From NCBI GenBank assembly GCA_020466095.1, contig CM035806.1, positions 35,686,060-35,750,059 of the forward strand: a stretch of DNA of 64,000 bases, read 5' to 3'. The notes under the pieces are model-generated. The model was not told the origin of the DNA. It saw nothing but the letters and a program-made list of their open reading frames with translations, and did not search any database. Each line of letters starts with the position of its first letter. Positions within the stretch are counted from its first letter, which is position 1. Made by a program: the position numbers and the translations under genes. Shown piece after piece: positions 11,594-24,112 of this stretch. This stretch comes from Chlorops oryzae (taxonomy: Eukaryota > Arthropoda > Insecta > Diptera > Chloropidae).

Positions 11594-14053
11594 ATAAATA
11601 GTTTAGATTGTATGTTTGTCGAGTAAATTTTTTGCCTTGGTTGCGGATGACTTTCAAAAGGATTTCTTTGCTTTTTAAAAATAAAATTAAAACGCAATCT
11701 CAGACTTAACTCTCAATTTCCTGGCAAATGAACTTTGCTTTTAAAGCGAGCGAAGGAAGCATTCCTATGGGAAATTATATTTATATACATATATACAATA
11801 TTTTCAACGGAAGTCTTCACTTTAAGGGATCAATATCGATTCCCTTTGAAGTTTTCAAAATTAAACTGTGCACTTAAAATGACTATGCCAAGAGAATGTT
11901 TCTAATAATTACGTACCATCGGGCTTATGAATGTGTTCGGGAAAGTTCTCCTTCAGTTGCTCTAATTAATGCTCTGCTCTCAGCTCCATGGCGGCAGCCC
12001 ATCACGAATGGCAACCGAACAACCCGTGCGGACATAAAGCTTAAAGAACGTATTAAAAATTCAATACACCATTTGTTAGCCATTGTAAGGAAAACGAAGT
12101 AAAAGGAAATAGCGTCCTAATGATGTCGTAACGGTCGAATGCTTGAAATTGCAAGTTCTACAAACTTTTTTTCTTCTAGTTATTTTATTTTTTGTTTGTT
12201 TTTTTTTGTGTAGATATAAAGAAAGTTGCAACTCAAGGGACTTTTTATGCTCGCATTCAAGGAACAGTTGCACGCAACTCACACTTCGTTAAGCACGGAC
12301 AAAATTTTCAACTAAACTCAAGTCCTGAAGCGTTAATGCGGTCAACATAGGGGAGATAGTTGTAAATAGGAGTAAACAACTAATAGCAATAGAACGGGAA
12401 GAATATTTCAACTAAGACGTAAAAGGCAACGACAACATGACAAGGCGACAGTTAAAGTAAGTTTTGTCGTCGCGGAGAAAAAAAGCAAGGAGGACTGAGA
12501 TTCACTTCAGCTTCTCTCACTTCATACTTTCTTCGAAAAATTTCATCGATCAATTGAATGTTGCCGTCATATTGATTGTTTGCGCGAAAAGAGTTCAAAA
12601 ATTCTTTCAGCTTAATTCTTGCATTAATCAATAGCACAAAACGGAACATAAAAATCGTTTTAAATTGTTGGCAAAATTCAAAAACACAAAATGCCAACGC
12701 AGCAGAGCGGCGCACCGCATTTCGTAAACAAAGGAAGAAAACACAGCATGAAAAATTAAAACTAGGAAGAAGCAAAAATAACCGAACCTGTTTCCGGTGA
12801 ATGTTGACTGAATCGCAACCAACCGGAACTCCCCTTTCAAATGAACGTTGCGCTCGTATCCACCACCTGTGTTTCATAAAACCGACCTTTTGTTCGTGAC
12901 AAGCGCTTCTTCGCAACATTTTCATGATCATAGCTGCTTTGCCATCATCGACTCCGACATCATCACCATCATCATCACCATCATCATCATCATCATCATC
13001 ATCGTCGCAACCATTGTCAGTGTCAACGTTGCACCAGTGAAAGTCGTTTTTTGGTTATTTATTTTGCACCGCAAATTCTAGCGACCATCGACGACCAAAA
13101 AACCATTGCAGCTTTACCTGCGTCAGTTACCTTTTGCAATGTAATTTTGTTGCGTTCTCACTTGACCATGTTTAAAGTTGAAAATATAACAAGGCAAAGC
13201 CATGGTGTTTTTGGATCTACGAGCAGTGCTTATTGAAGAATGACACCATCGATTGATGCACGTGGATGAATGCCATCGAGCGGCCAGTTTGAAGTTTAAA
13301 CGCATTGTTCATTGAGCTGTAATTCGAAAGAGCCCCACTGAATGTGACAACTGCTTGCATCTAATGATTTCGAAAATAAAATAAAAACTAACAAACAAAA
13401 ATTGAAGCTTCGATGGAATGGTTTTGGATACATTGATATGAGACAAAATAATAGGTACACAGAGAGAAAAATCAAACAGAAAACTGGTTAAATCAAAAGG
13501 GAAAAACATACAAAACGGCTTTAACAAGGAATATTTTTAATTTCAACAATTTTTCTTTTGCGGAAAAATAAAGATTTTCCTTTTCAATCGCTCAGTGTAC
13601 AAACATCCGGATTTTTGTTTTTGTTTTTTTTTTCGGACCTGAATTAAATACCTTTTTCCTCGACAACCGAATCTGAGGGCAACTTGAAGTTATAAAATCA
13701 AATGTGACGCACCTAGCGAAGAATCTTTTGAAGGTTATATCATCTTCGCTCTGTTTTCCTTCTTAACTGAATTGAATTTATTTTCTTGACTTCTCTATAC
13801 AATGTCTTGATGGACAATCAACACGTAATTAATATGCATCCATTATCACAATTTCCTGGCGTGAATTAATTAACTCGTCTCCCTGATGATCCTTAAGAAT
13901 TTTTAATATAAATTTTTGTATTGTTCTCACATGCTTCCACGCAATCGCGTACAACCAAAGACTTTGGTACAACCATATAACCATCATCATCAGCTCAGTC
14001 AGAAGGTAACACAATGAATGGAGAAAACCGATGCATACTTTTAGGGCTTACAC
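11594..14053. other. Gene-free sequence with a short ATC repeat
   Basis: No supported gene. Open frames on both strands at 12450-12930 overlap each other and have no domain. A CAT/ATC microsatellite lies at about 12955-13005. Confidence 0.4.
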
Positions 14054-14092
14054 ATTTTATACCCGACACACTCTGAGAGTATATATTTTGCA
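14054..14092 (-). mobile_element. HINE end fragment
   Basis: TTTTATACCCGACACACTCTG followed by AGAGTATAT matches, in reverse, the terminal hairpin region of the HINE copies at 18203 and 35728 (ATACCCTCGACACA...TGTGTCGGGTAT). Only the tail is recognisable. Confidence 0.4.
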
Positions 14093-14224
14093 TTCGTGCG
14101 TACGTGTGCATGTGTTAAGTGCCCAGAACCATTCAAGATAGACTACATGAAATGTGTAAAGAAATTATCAGAGTCACGCGGTGCAAAACGAATCGTTTTA
14201 GCCGTTATCTTGTGGACTTTTAGA

Positions 14225-14430
14225 AATTTCAAGCATACTTTATGGGGCAACAGTTTTTCTTACCTACATTTTGCAATAAATTTTAGCGAAGTTGAACTTC
14301 AAACCGCTTTTGTAACATGAAAAATATTCATATTGAAGTTAAAAATCGATTTGAATCTTAACTTAATGTGAGATCAACAAAATTTAGCCTCCATAAAGTA
14401 TGCTTTGAATTAATAAAAGTCAACAAAATC
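14225..14430. mobile_element. MITE of the GCATACTTTATGG family
   Basis: Inverted inner ends TTCAAGCATACTTTATGG and (read inward from the right) TTCAAAGCATACTTTATGG. The interior is shared with 51841-52035 in the opposite orientation, including CATATTGAAGTTAAAAATCG. Both copies keep one outer arm reading TCAACAAAATCCGAGCCCT, which suggests longer CAGGGCTCGG-type ends, compatible with hAT. Confidence 0.5.
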
Positions 14431-17332
14431 CGAGCCCTGTTACAGACATAAGTTAGATCCAGTAGGAACTCCGGTAGAAACTCTCATCAAAATCACAAAG
14501 CTATTTTTTCAAAATGCCTTATAAGGCTAATGAAAATCTCCAGAATGTTTATTTCTCAGTCGTTGTGGTTCTTTGGACCATTCGTGGGGTATTGCAGTTT
14601 CAGGCTCGCTTCACTATGACACCCTTATCTGTTTCCTTGTGATTTCGGCTTGACGCCGAGCACATTCACGCATTAACTTTTCATGTTCGCACTCGACGAG
14701 AATCATCGACCAATGAATTCTTAACGTTTACATGAGGCAATGGGAAATTGGAATGTTAAATCACTGAACTGAAAAGGTGGCAATGCAAATTAAATTATAT
14801 TTTTATATATTCCATTATACGAAGAAAATGTTAACCGTAATAAAATAAGCTCATTTGACCCAGTTTAATGCATAAGAGCATAAGAGCCGCAAACTGCGTT
14901 ACTATAAGTGGCACTGAAATTATTTCCCTTTCATGTTGCCAAATAACTTTTTCCACCCATACAGTTCCGTTCAAAGAAAAAAAAAAGACGATATAAGAGG
15001 AAGTTTAAGGAGAATGTGTACCGGAATAAGCAAAGGCATAAGAAGAAGAGAAGAAAAAAAATTATATTGCAAATTAAATTGCCAACAGATTTCAGCATAA
15101 GCGCAGCTAATTCAAAGCTTTGTCCGCATGCGTTGCGTGCAGCATTCGCCATTCCTCGACCGAACGGCCATTCACCGTTCACCGTTCGCCATTCAACATT
15201 CGCATGGTGCAATTGCAGCAAGTCCCAGACAACGAGCGCTCCATGATTGTTTGCTCAACCGTTTTGCTGTTTCATTGTACGGCCAGCTGCCGTCGGTTGT
15301 TGTTATGCGGTTTCCGGTCCTACTCTACTCCATTTTACTCGACTCCACTGCACCCTACTTCACTCTACTCCATTTAATGCACATTCCCTCTCTGTGCGTT
15401 TCTCATTTTCCGCTTGGGATTTTCAACCCAGGCCGCAGCACACCATTGCGTAAATGCATGCAGCAGTGATACAACAAAAACAACACGAGGACGACGGAGA
15501 TCGCAGAGACGAAGAAGAATAGGAAACAAAGTAAGAAGGCAAAGAAGAAGAAGAAATAAACTTTTAAGCAGTTCTTTCTCACTTGGATACGGGCATATAA
15601 AATTGTGTTGAATGCAAAAAGAGCAAGCTCAGAACTATCACTTTAGCGAATGTTACAATTCGTTTTACTCGCAGCACATTTTTTTGTCTCCCTCTCGCTC
15701 TCGCTCTCGCTATTGGCCCCCAGTGCAATATCATGGCGAAAAAAAGGATAAAAAAATAAAAAAAGATTTTGTCACGTTCAGCAAACGAACTAAAGTCGAA
15801 GTTGTATTTCCGACAGCGTTAAAAAAAAAAATACGGAAATATATAAAAAGATTTCCTTGTTACTTCACGGCTTGTCCGGTTCGGAGGAACAGCATGTATT
15901 CGCACAGAAAATATGCTTAACACTGAGTATGGGTCCTGGGACATTCTCGCAAAGAAACGATTTCAAATGGAAACTCTTGACTTCACAATAAAAAGTGCTG
16001 CAGCTTTGATTCATGTTCGAGATAACTTTTTCACCATTTTTTTTTATTTTTTTTATTTTTTTTTTTTAGCTCAAATAAATAATAATGGAGTTCCCTTAAC
16101 GACGAGGCCAACGGCAGACAATTAAAAGCCAAACAAGAATATAAAGTTCCACCGAAGTTGGCTCATGCAGTTGCACTATTAGCGGATGATCTTGGAGGAC
16201 ATTATTTTTGATTTCACTCTTAAAGTGTGACGGTAAACAATATTAAGAGAGCTTTTACAGCTAACGAAATTCGAGGAAAGGGAAAGATTTGTGTCCATCG
16301 AAAATAAAGTAAAAGCAGATAGAAGGCACAAGCACAATCTTTCCCAAGGCGGCGAAAATAGCTTCACCCATGCTATTGCAGCTGATTGAAAAACATCCTT
16401 TGCATCGAACTGGTTTAATTACCGAACTGATAAAGAAAACTAAAGATAAAATGGTCTCTTCTGTGGAAGCTTCTAAAAGCCAACATCGCAATGACCTTAG
16501 CAATATGAAATGTGTATCCCATCGGGTTAGGCTGGGATCCCACTATCTGCGCAAGTTTTATCGGGTCAGATCGGCACAAGTTTCAACAATTCCCACAATC
16601 ACTATTGAGGCTCACATTATCGCCGCATACTGTTGAAAAGATATCGGGGAACAATGAAATTCGGACAAAAATCGTTCAAGACGATAACACTTGTCAGCAT
16701 CAGAGTCCGAAAATTGCGTTCACACTATCGGCGCATTGATTGCAGATAAAAGTCGGCGCATTACGCAGATGGTAAAATTCCGGCATTCACAAGCTGAAGA
16801 ACTGCGTGGACGAACTAGCGCCACATCAAAACCGAACTAACACATTTAAAAAAACCTACAGGACATCATTGCTGTCGCTTCATAAACATATTAGGTGTAG
16901 TAAAAAGAAATCCATTATTTTTCCAATAGATGGCGTTATTTATCTGCATCTCGCGTTGTATAAGTCCGATCGTGTTCCGCTAGGGGGCATTAGAAAGATG
17001 ACAGTTCCTACTAAAAAAAGCTTTTTTGACACTTTTTTGATTGATTGATTCAGTTTTGTTTGAGAGCTTGTCAAAGATGGACAATATGTATTAGCATCCA
17101 TGGAGTTGCAAAATTTGAAAATGGAAATCTGAATGATATTTTTCAGAACATTTGCGCTTCCATTAATTTGGAGCCACAATCTTTTCATCCTATATAACTA
17201 GATACAACATCCTAAAAATAAGTACCCAAAAACATTTTTTTTTTAATTTCATCTGAGGTTTAGTTTTGGAGCTAACATCAATTTTGTGCAAAGCACAACC
17301 ACTGTTGGCTTGTGTTATTTTTAACTATCCGC
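14431..17332. other. Gene-free sequence
   Basis: No gene is supported. 15120-15400 is relatively GC-rich, with direct repetition of CATTC/CCGTTC words that opens three overlapping frames. A CTCGCT repeat sits at about 15692-15710. Composition alone does not identify an exon. Confidence 0.35.
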
Positions 17333-17443
17333 TCTCTCCAGTTCTGAAACAGAAATGAAAAACTTCATATAAAAATCACTTCAGAAAAATCCTGATTCAT
17401 TTTTTTTATATGAAGTTTTTCATTACTGCCAGAGCTGGAGAAT
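17333..17443. repeat. Inverted repeat / small palindromic MITE
   Basis: Arms 17333-17376 and 17400-17443 are imperfectly complementary; the shared core is ATGAAAAACTTCATATAAAAA, and the outer parts are CTCTCCAGTTCTG against TTCTCCAGCTCTGG. The loop is about 23 bp. Likely a short fold-back element; no target duplication is obvious. Confidence 0.5.
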
Positions 17444-17972
17444 GCCCCTAAGTCAGAAAAAAGCTTAAAAGATTTATTTATAGATTTTTTTCCAAGAAGA
17501 GGAAAATTCAAGAGATAACTCGTAAAAATAATCAGAAACCCTATTAAGTTATATCTGCGTATTTTTTTTTTTTTTTTTTTGCAAAAATCCGTTTATAACG
17601 GAAATTTGCTGTTGAAGTAATCTACTTTCATTTAAAAATAAAATAGGAATCCAAATCGCATTCCAGCAAAACGAGATAAATCCAGTTTTCCCGGGAAAAA
17701 CGACTTATGTTGCCATTTTCATGGGAAAACGACGGCACCGCACATTGGGACGCACAGTGCTTCGATCCCATACAATCGATGGACAAAAATAGAAAGAAGT
17801 GTCGGAGGGCAATGAAATTTGGCACAAGGCCCTAATATGGTTTAATTAAGAAAATTTCGTTGTTTCATCAAAATTTACCCCTCCCACCACCCAACGCCCA
17901 TACCGACCAAAGTTAATTTTGGCTATAAAAATGGATATTTTCCTACAAATTTCATTAAAATTGAGGGAAGAG

Positions 17973-17998
17973 CATATATATATATATATATATATATA
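17973..17998. repeat. AT dinucleotide microsatellite
   Basis: A run of about 13 AT units. The surrounding 17444-18202 shows no gene. Confidence 0.9.
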
Positions 17999-18202
17999 GG
18001 CGATCTTATCAAAAAATCATATTTCATTGATATTGACCCCTTCTTCCTCCATTAATTTCGTAAGATTTTTATTACTGTTTTCACGTTCGCGTCTTAAGTC
18101 TTTTCGCAGACAGTTCTGTTAAAAAAAACGAAATAGATAAAGCAAAGACTTAAGACTTAATTTTGTTCAATAATCGGGCACATTTTTATATAATTGCAAC
18201 GA

Positions 18203-18936
18203 AAAACAAGTAAGGGTACTATAGTAAGGCGAGCCTGACAATAGAAAACCCGACACAGACTCACATGTTCAAATAATTTTTAAAATCCAGAGTTATTTAA
18301 GGCCATAAGGGGCCCCATATACCGACTTTTGATAGATTTCTTTATGAAAAATGCCCCTTTGCCACGCCCATTTTTCCAATTTTTGTTGAAATATAATCGG
18401 AGGCTAAAATATACGCTCCAATTTTAAGTTTCTGGAGGTACCCTTAAAAATGGACCGATCAAAGAAATTTTTTGGAAGGATGCTTAAGGCTACAAAGGAA
18501 GCATAAGTACCAAATTTCGTTCAAGTCCCATTTGAATTTCGGGTGAAGGAGACAATTTTCGAAAACCGCCCTTCTGCCACGCCCACTTTTACAATTTTTG
18601 GAAATAATATTACTGTCCTTTAAATATGATCAAATATCAAAATTCAGCAAAATATCTTGAAAAACTTCGATTTTAGAGCAGTTTTTGTGATTTTCGTAAC
18701 AGACCCTAGTACTGGAGGTACCAATAAAAATGGTCCGATCGGGTCCATTCTCGAACCTAGTCTTACTCATATCCCCGTGAGCACGCATACCAAATTTTGT
18801 CATGTCTAAATCGAATCTCCTGGTGACGCTGATCATTTCTATATATATTTTGTATGGTCTATCTCAACTGGTTCTGGGTGTTACACACAACCACACAGAC
18901 GCAATATGCCCTCGACACAGAGTGTGTCGGGTATAA
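18203..18936 (+). mobile_element. DINE-1/HINE-like element, copy 2
   Basis: Starts AAAAACAAGTAAGGG, then ACCCGACACA as 5' subterminal repeat. Two GCCACGCCCA blocks sit inside, and it ends in the 3' hairpin CTCGACACAGAGTGTGTCGG plus GTATAA. Start and end form the inverted pair ACCCGACACA / TGTGTCGGGT. The copy at 35728-36582 is very similar. The microsatellite seen in other copies is mostly lost here. Confidence 0.7.
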
Positions 18937-20764
18937 CAACGAAGGCAAAGACTTATAAATGCATGTACATTTCATAAATATTCAAAAGCATACTTTTTGG
19001 GTGAATCTAAGAATGTTTACTTACAAAGAAAACTTTAGTATAAAATTTATACTATAAATCATGAAAATATACATTTTTAAATCTTCTTTTTTCTATATTT
19101 GTTGGTTCGACTTCTGATTTTTTCATAACTTATTAGAGGAATATATAAGGTATTGAAAATAGGAAGAAGAAAAAACCCGGTTATCCGTATTTCTTTTTTA
19201 CTCCTTTAAAGTTTTGTAATTTTTGAATATCCAACCAAAATTCGTGTTTTTCAAAGCAAAAAAACAAAAAAAAATGACATTAAGCCCCATTGCCTTAAAG
19301 TATATATATTTTTTATTTATTACTTATATATTGAAGAAGTCAAAAAATTTGAAGTAATTTCACAATATAATAAATTGTTGACATTCTTTTTAGTGAATCG
19401 ACTTGAGCGAATTTTTTTGTTAAAGCAGTTTTGCTTAAAATCGTCTTAGTTGAGCGCCCTCTTGTGGTGAACTAAAGAGTCAAACCATAAAGAGTTTTCT
19501 GTAATTATATTGGTTGTTTTATTATTTTTCCGAAAATATGTATTTCATCAATATGTTAAAACAACTTCCACTAATATAAATGCGGAATATCAATTTAAGG
19601 AAATAACACTGTGACAGTCGGAAAAAATAGACAAGACCGAGTTCAACGGTTTCCCCCTATTTCGGCCACGAGGAATCGAAATGCACCATTAGTTGTTTGA
19701 GTTATCGGTAGGGCTTCATGCAAAAGTTTTTTTTACCCATATCTATGTATGAGTTTAAGTTTGGTATTCTAAGCTAACAGCAAAATGTACTGTGAGATAT
19801 GGCAAGTAGTTCATCCGAAAACACCGTTATGATAAAATTCCGAACTAGGGAGCTATACCCATTGAAAACTAAAAAATTCAGAAATTCCAATAGCGGAGGA
19901 GCTGCAGGAAATTTCTTGTTGCAGGAGGTGCAGGGAAAATGCAATTTCCAATAATGCCTGTGCATGAGCATGGCATTGCTGCGTTTTTGGATCTGAACTT
20001 GACTCAGTACATTTTTAGCTACTCTTGTACTCGTCTTGTTTTCTATGCGTGGTATGTAATATTCCCCGTATATATATATAAATATATATATATAAATTGC
20101 TGACCGGCAAAACGACTTAAGTCCATATATACGTATGTTTAAATGTAAGCTTTTTACTATATAATAGAAGGCCATATAGTAATGCTAGGATGATAACTTG
20201 GGTAACTTTTCTAATTGTGATTGATGCCGTCACTTATGACACTTTGTACTGTGACATTAGGAAGTAGAAAATAGAAATGCAAAATTCAATTCACTTTTCC
20301 ATCATACTTACAAACGCAGCATGTGAATCGTTGAAAGAAATTTGTTGGAATTTACTAAAAAAAATTGCACAGCCGCAATTCAAAGCGCTCGTACTCACCC
20401 AGAAGGCACGGTGACTACATTTATTAGTAAGCTTGAATACCCCCCGCCTCAGAAGGAATTTATGTATATCGCACGAGTGCCTCAACAGCGTCACAGCTCA
20501 AATTTTTTCAAATTAGAGTTACTGCAAGACATGTGTTCACAGGTCACCTGTCTACCTAATCGCACACTCATAGTTCCGTTTTTGTTATTGCAATTCAGCG
20601 CAAGCAACAAATATGTCGGTCTCTTCGTGATTAAAATGCAGCTAGACTGCATTCGGCTGAACTTCATTATTGGAAAAATTTTTGAGTTGTGACACTTTTG
20701 AAGAACATGTACAATACGAGTATGTCAAAGATCAGTAACTAAAGATTTGCTAAAAAAAAATTGA
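18937..20764. other. Gene-free AT-rich sequence
   Basis: No supported gene. There is a TA-rich tract at about 20064-20095. The longest open frames (133 aa minus at 19774-20175, 116 aa plus at 20342-20692) show no domain, signal peptide or splice-bounded structure. Confidence 0.35.
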
Positions 20765-20912
20765 GTTTCTCTATCCCTCTCCATCCCCTTCTTCCGCCCT
20801 CATTCTCGCTAGCTCGTTCTTTATCTCTTATCCTCCACATTCCAACACTTCTCACCCATCCCCTCCCTCTACCCTCTTTCCCAACCGACCTTTCTCTCTC
20901 TCTCTCTCTCAA
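20765..20912. repeat. Pyrimidine-rich tract
   Basis: CT-biased low-complexity sequence ending in a pure CT run. It is responsible for open frames on both strands here. Confidence 0.85.
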
Positions 20913-21304
20913 GTTATTATTAAATGAAAAATGGAAAAAATCGTTTTTCCGGGTTATCCATAAGGGATAGACATATACCATCGCGGACTTCTTATAGACC
21001 TTTTTAAGCTGCGCAATAGTGTAGTGCATTATTTTTATCTATCTCTTAAGGTAGGGTGGGTCTTCCAACGTTTGGAATTTTATTCATTTACGACATCACA
21101 TTAGAAACCCAAAAAATTTGTTCTGTAGGTTCTACTACATTATGCGTGTATTATACATACATATAAGCCATTCTCTTGAACCACTCAATCTATTTAAAGA
21201 AAACCGCATCAAAATCTGTGGTCTAGTTCTAAAGATCTAAGCATTGAGACAGACAGACACCGCGGAAGGACTTCCCTTTATACATATGTATGTATGTATT
21301 GATA

Positions 21305-21545
21305 GATAAATGGACTGAAACTGAAACCTCTATTCTTTTATTGGAAAAGGAGTATGGGAAAGCTGCGGCACAATACTTAACAACTGTGTTCATTCCAATG
21401 CAAAAAAGCGAGATTTTCGATGCTCTTCATAACTCTCAATACACTTCAAATATGAATGCGAGAATATTCTTTGCAAACGAAGGAGAAGAAGACGAAACGT
21501 TGCCGATGGGAGATATTTGGTCACAAAAAGTCACATATGTACGTA
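21305..21545 (+). pseudogene. Possible LINE-protein fragment (Myb/SANT-like segment)
   Basis: The translation of this block has a pattern W-T-E-x-E-T-x-x-L-L...E...G...Y-L...F...E-I...A-L-H...Y. This resembles the W-x-x-E-E-x...G...L-A...P-x-R-T...I-K...R-R...Y segment found near the ends of some non-LTR retrotransposon reverse transcriptases. The preceding text at 21180-21270 ends in ACAGACAGACA, as some transposon tails do. No reverse transcriptase core is present. It could instead be a chance frame or an exon of an unrecognised gene. Confidence 0.25.
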
Positions 21546-21653
21546 TGTATATTCGAATTGGATATTGCATCCAAGGACACATTGATCAGGAACGGACCGA
21601 AACAAAAAGTGCATGAAATAAAAAATTTTCTGTGCTGCTGTAACCAGGTGCAC

Positions 21654-21659
21654 TTTAAT
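21654..21659 (-). promoter_or_regulatory. Candidate polyadenylation signal for the secreted-protein gene
   Basis: ATTAAA on the minus strand, 127 bases past the stop codon of the gene ending at 21786. It is the nearest common signal variant I see; no AATAAA lies between it and the stop. Confidence 0.3.
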
Positions 21660-21785
21660 CTTCGATTGAAGACAAAGTTTTAAACAATTTTTTAAATTTG
21701 TGTTTTTTTTTTTTTTTTTGTGTTTTTAAAATCTCATTTCTATGATTGCCGCAATAACTCAATCTTGAAACGATTTCGTTGCTCA

Positions 21786-22619
21786 CTAATTTTTTCTATT
21801 GTAGAAAATGATTTTCTCGAAGATCGGCAGATAAAAGTTTAATCGAATAACTTTTATGGCCTCACGTAATAATTTCGTTCTTCGATCTTCTTGACGCTCC
21901 ACTTTAATGGCGGACATCATTTTATTGATCTCCTCGTATTCTGGATAGACTTTGAAATCGATTTGCCTTAGACCCTCGTAAACGGTGGTCCACATGCTGG
22001 CGAGTGCTTCGATAAATTCATTGAAATTGAATTTCTCCATAACTTTCGAATAGTTATACTTTTCCAGCAATTTATCCAGTTCGCACAGTGTCTCGTTATC
22101 CAGACTGACCTTCAATGCATGTGGCTGCATGTTCGTTTCCATATTCCTAATCGCAGCACGAATGCTCTCGTAATCGTCGCTGGCCGGATTCAATTTCTCG
22201 TTATCCGATTTAAGCTCAACGATGGCTGTTCGGAACAATTTCGAATTTGGATCATTTGGCTTTAAGTCCTTGATCACCTTTTCGAAGATTTCAATTGTTT
22301 CGGCAATTTCGGTGCTCATCATTCTCATGGTGAACTTTTGCACAAGATAGTTTAATTGCACGGCGAACTCCTTCTTGCAGGCGACTTCATCGAGATTTTC
22401 GCAATTTAGCTTTCCATTCTTCTCACATTCAACGTGATTGTAAAGAATCTAGAGACCAAAACACACCAAAGACACTCACACTGATAAGTATATTAAAAGA
22501 TACAGCTACAGCTACAGACACATGTATGTATGTATGCAGTGCCACAAAAATGAAAATCTCTTTTGTTAGGTACTTACAAAGCTCAATGCAAAAAATAATA
22601 ACGCTTTTCCCATTTCCAT
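21786..22619 (-). CDS. Small secreted protein of unknown family, two exons
   Basis: Exon 1 is 22578-22619 (14 codons, ATG at 22619-22617) and exon 2 is 22448-21786, joined in phase 0 across a 129-bp intron, giving 234 residues. The N-terminus (MEMGKALLFFALSFILYNH, then VEC) is a typical signal peptide, with likely cleavage after Cys22. The mature part is Lys/Glu/Asn-rich and probably helical, with cysteines at 30, 38 and 136 and N-glycosylation sequons at about 132 (NET) and 146 (NYS). Residues about 70-115 repeat a loose motif (V/A-I-x-x-L-K or M-E, then N/D/P-rich) that looks like internal duplication. A second in-frame Met at residue 3 is an alternative start. I do not recognise the family. 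Fast-evolving secreted proteins of this size are common in salivary or reproductive glands, but that is inference. No related gene is seen nearby. Confidence 0.8.
22449..22577 (-). other. Intron of the secreted-protein gene
   Basis: On the minus strand the donor is TTT|GTAAGTACC and the acceptor TTTTGGTCTCTAG|ATTC. Splicing joins the signal-peptide start to the reading frame upstream of codon GTG at 22361, which otherwise has no ATG before it that would give a signal peptide. Confidence 0.8.
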
Positions 22620-22672
22620 TCGGGCGTATATGATTTTTGCGATGCCGTCTATGCCGTTGATCTCCGCACTGC

Positions 22673-22708
22673 GAATGAGATTGTAGCTTCGATCGCAGTC
22701 GCTTTTAT
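22673..22708 (-). promoter_or_regulatory. TATA box and initiator of the secreted-protein gene
   Basis: The minus strand has ATAAAAG at 22708-22702 and TCATTC at 22678-22673. The latter fits the insect initiator TCA(G/T)T(C/T). If +1 is 22676, the TATA starts at about -32, the standard spacing, and the 5' leader is 57 nt. AGACG at +27 to +31 resembles a downstream promoter element but is one base off the usual position. Confidence 0.65.
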
Positions 22709-22739
22709 GTGCGCTTTTAACTTATGTGCGCACACCACA

Positions 22740-23317
22740 CACACACACCGCATGCACTCCACGAAACGTAGCGACATCAAACGGCAACTGAACAAAGATT
22801 TTCGTATTCAGATCTATAATTGCGACAAGTGGCATTTAAGCAAATTCGCAGGAAATTTTCGACAACGCGGCGCATTTATAATGCTTGGAATAATTTCAAT
22901 TATTCTCTACCCAATTTAGAAAGCCTTAATGAATTAATTGACTTTTTCTTTCGGATTAGCGTTTTTCAAACGAATTCAAAACAAAATGAAATGGAAATAA
23001 AAATTTTCATAGTTCTGTAACCTTTGCCACACCAATGCTGCTTAAGGCCAAGGTTTGTCAATTTGAAATCGTTGCATTTGAAAGCTTTTGCATTGAATTC
23101 TCAAATCATAATTAGTTTTCCGAAAATAAGGCATATTTGTTTAAAAATGCAACCGAAGATAATTAAATTTACCTTCCCGTAAGTACACTCAAACACAAAG
23201 GCACCAAGTCGGTTACCAGTAGTCAGTAGGACGCGCTCGGATTGAGTGAACTGCCATTATGCCAGTCTTTGGTGACTAACCATTTTACTGTTCACAAAAA
23301 AATGGAATAATAGACAG
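22740..23317. other. Upstream region of the secreted-protein gene, no gene seen
   Basis: Contains a short CA repeat (about 22733-22748) and otherwise unassignable sequence with no supported open frame. Confidence 0.35.
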
Positions 23318-23841
23318 CTCTCTCTCTCTCTCTGCTCTCTCTCTCGCTCTCTCTCTCGCTCTCTCTCTCTCGCGCTCTCTCTCGCTCTCCCTCTCTCTCC
23401 TCTTCCTCTCCTCTCCCTCTCTCCTCCTCTCTCCCCCTCTCCCCTTCTCTCCTCTCTCCTCTCTCCTCTCCTCTCTCCCTCTCTCCCTCTCTCCTCTCTC
23501 ACTCTCTCCTCTCTCTCTCTCCTCTCTCTCTCTTCTCCTCTCCTCTCTCCTCTCTCTCCCTTCTCTCCCTCTCTCCTCCTCTCTCTCCTCCTCTCTCTCC
23601 CTCCCTCTCCCTCTCCCCCTCTCCCCTCTCTCTCCTCCCTCTCTATTCACTCTCTCTCCCTCTCTCCACTCTCCTCCCTCTCCTCTCTCTCCCTCTCTCC
23701 TCTCCACTCTCTCTTCTCCACTCTCCTCTCACTCTCTCTCACTCTCTCTTCACTCTCTCTCACTCTCTCTCACTCTCTCCTCACTCTCTCTCACTCTCTC
23801 TCTCACTCTCTCTCACTCTCTCTCCTCTCTCTCACTCTCTC

Positions 23842-23890
<49 letters not shown>

Positions 23891-24055
23891 TCTCACTCTC
23901 TCCTCACTCTCTCTCCTCTCTCTCTCTCACCACTCTCCTCTCATCTCCCTTCACCTACTCTCTCTCACACACTCTGCTCTCTCCTCCCTCTCCTCCTCTC
24001 CCTCCTCTCTCCTTCTCTCTCCCTCTCTCTCTCTCTCCCTCTCTATCTCTCTCAC
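23318..24055. repeat. Long CT/CTCC/CTCACT polypyrimidine tract
   Basis: About 740 bp of almost pure pyrimidine on the plus strand: CT repeats mixed with CTCC and CACTCT variants. It creates Arg/Glu/Gly-rich open frames on the minus strand that are artefacts. Length and motif order may be unreliable in the assembly. Confidence 0.95.
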
Positions 24056-24112
24056 GCAAGCATGACCGCTTTGTAAACATCTCCCTTTACGAACCTACTT
24101 ATTTGCAAACAA

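Noticed and set aside
12452..12931. 159-aa minus-strand frame
   Set aside because: Overlapped by other frames on both strands, no domain, low-complexity composition; looks like chance.
20342..20692. 116-aa plus-strand frame as a gene
   Set aside because: No signal peptide, domain, splice sites or biased codon pattern, and a minus-strand frame overlaps it.
23257..23707. Arg/Glu/Gly-rich minus-strand frames of 81 and 140 aa
   Set aside because: Produced by the CT tract; no start context or unique sequence.
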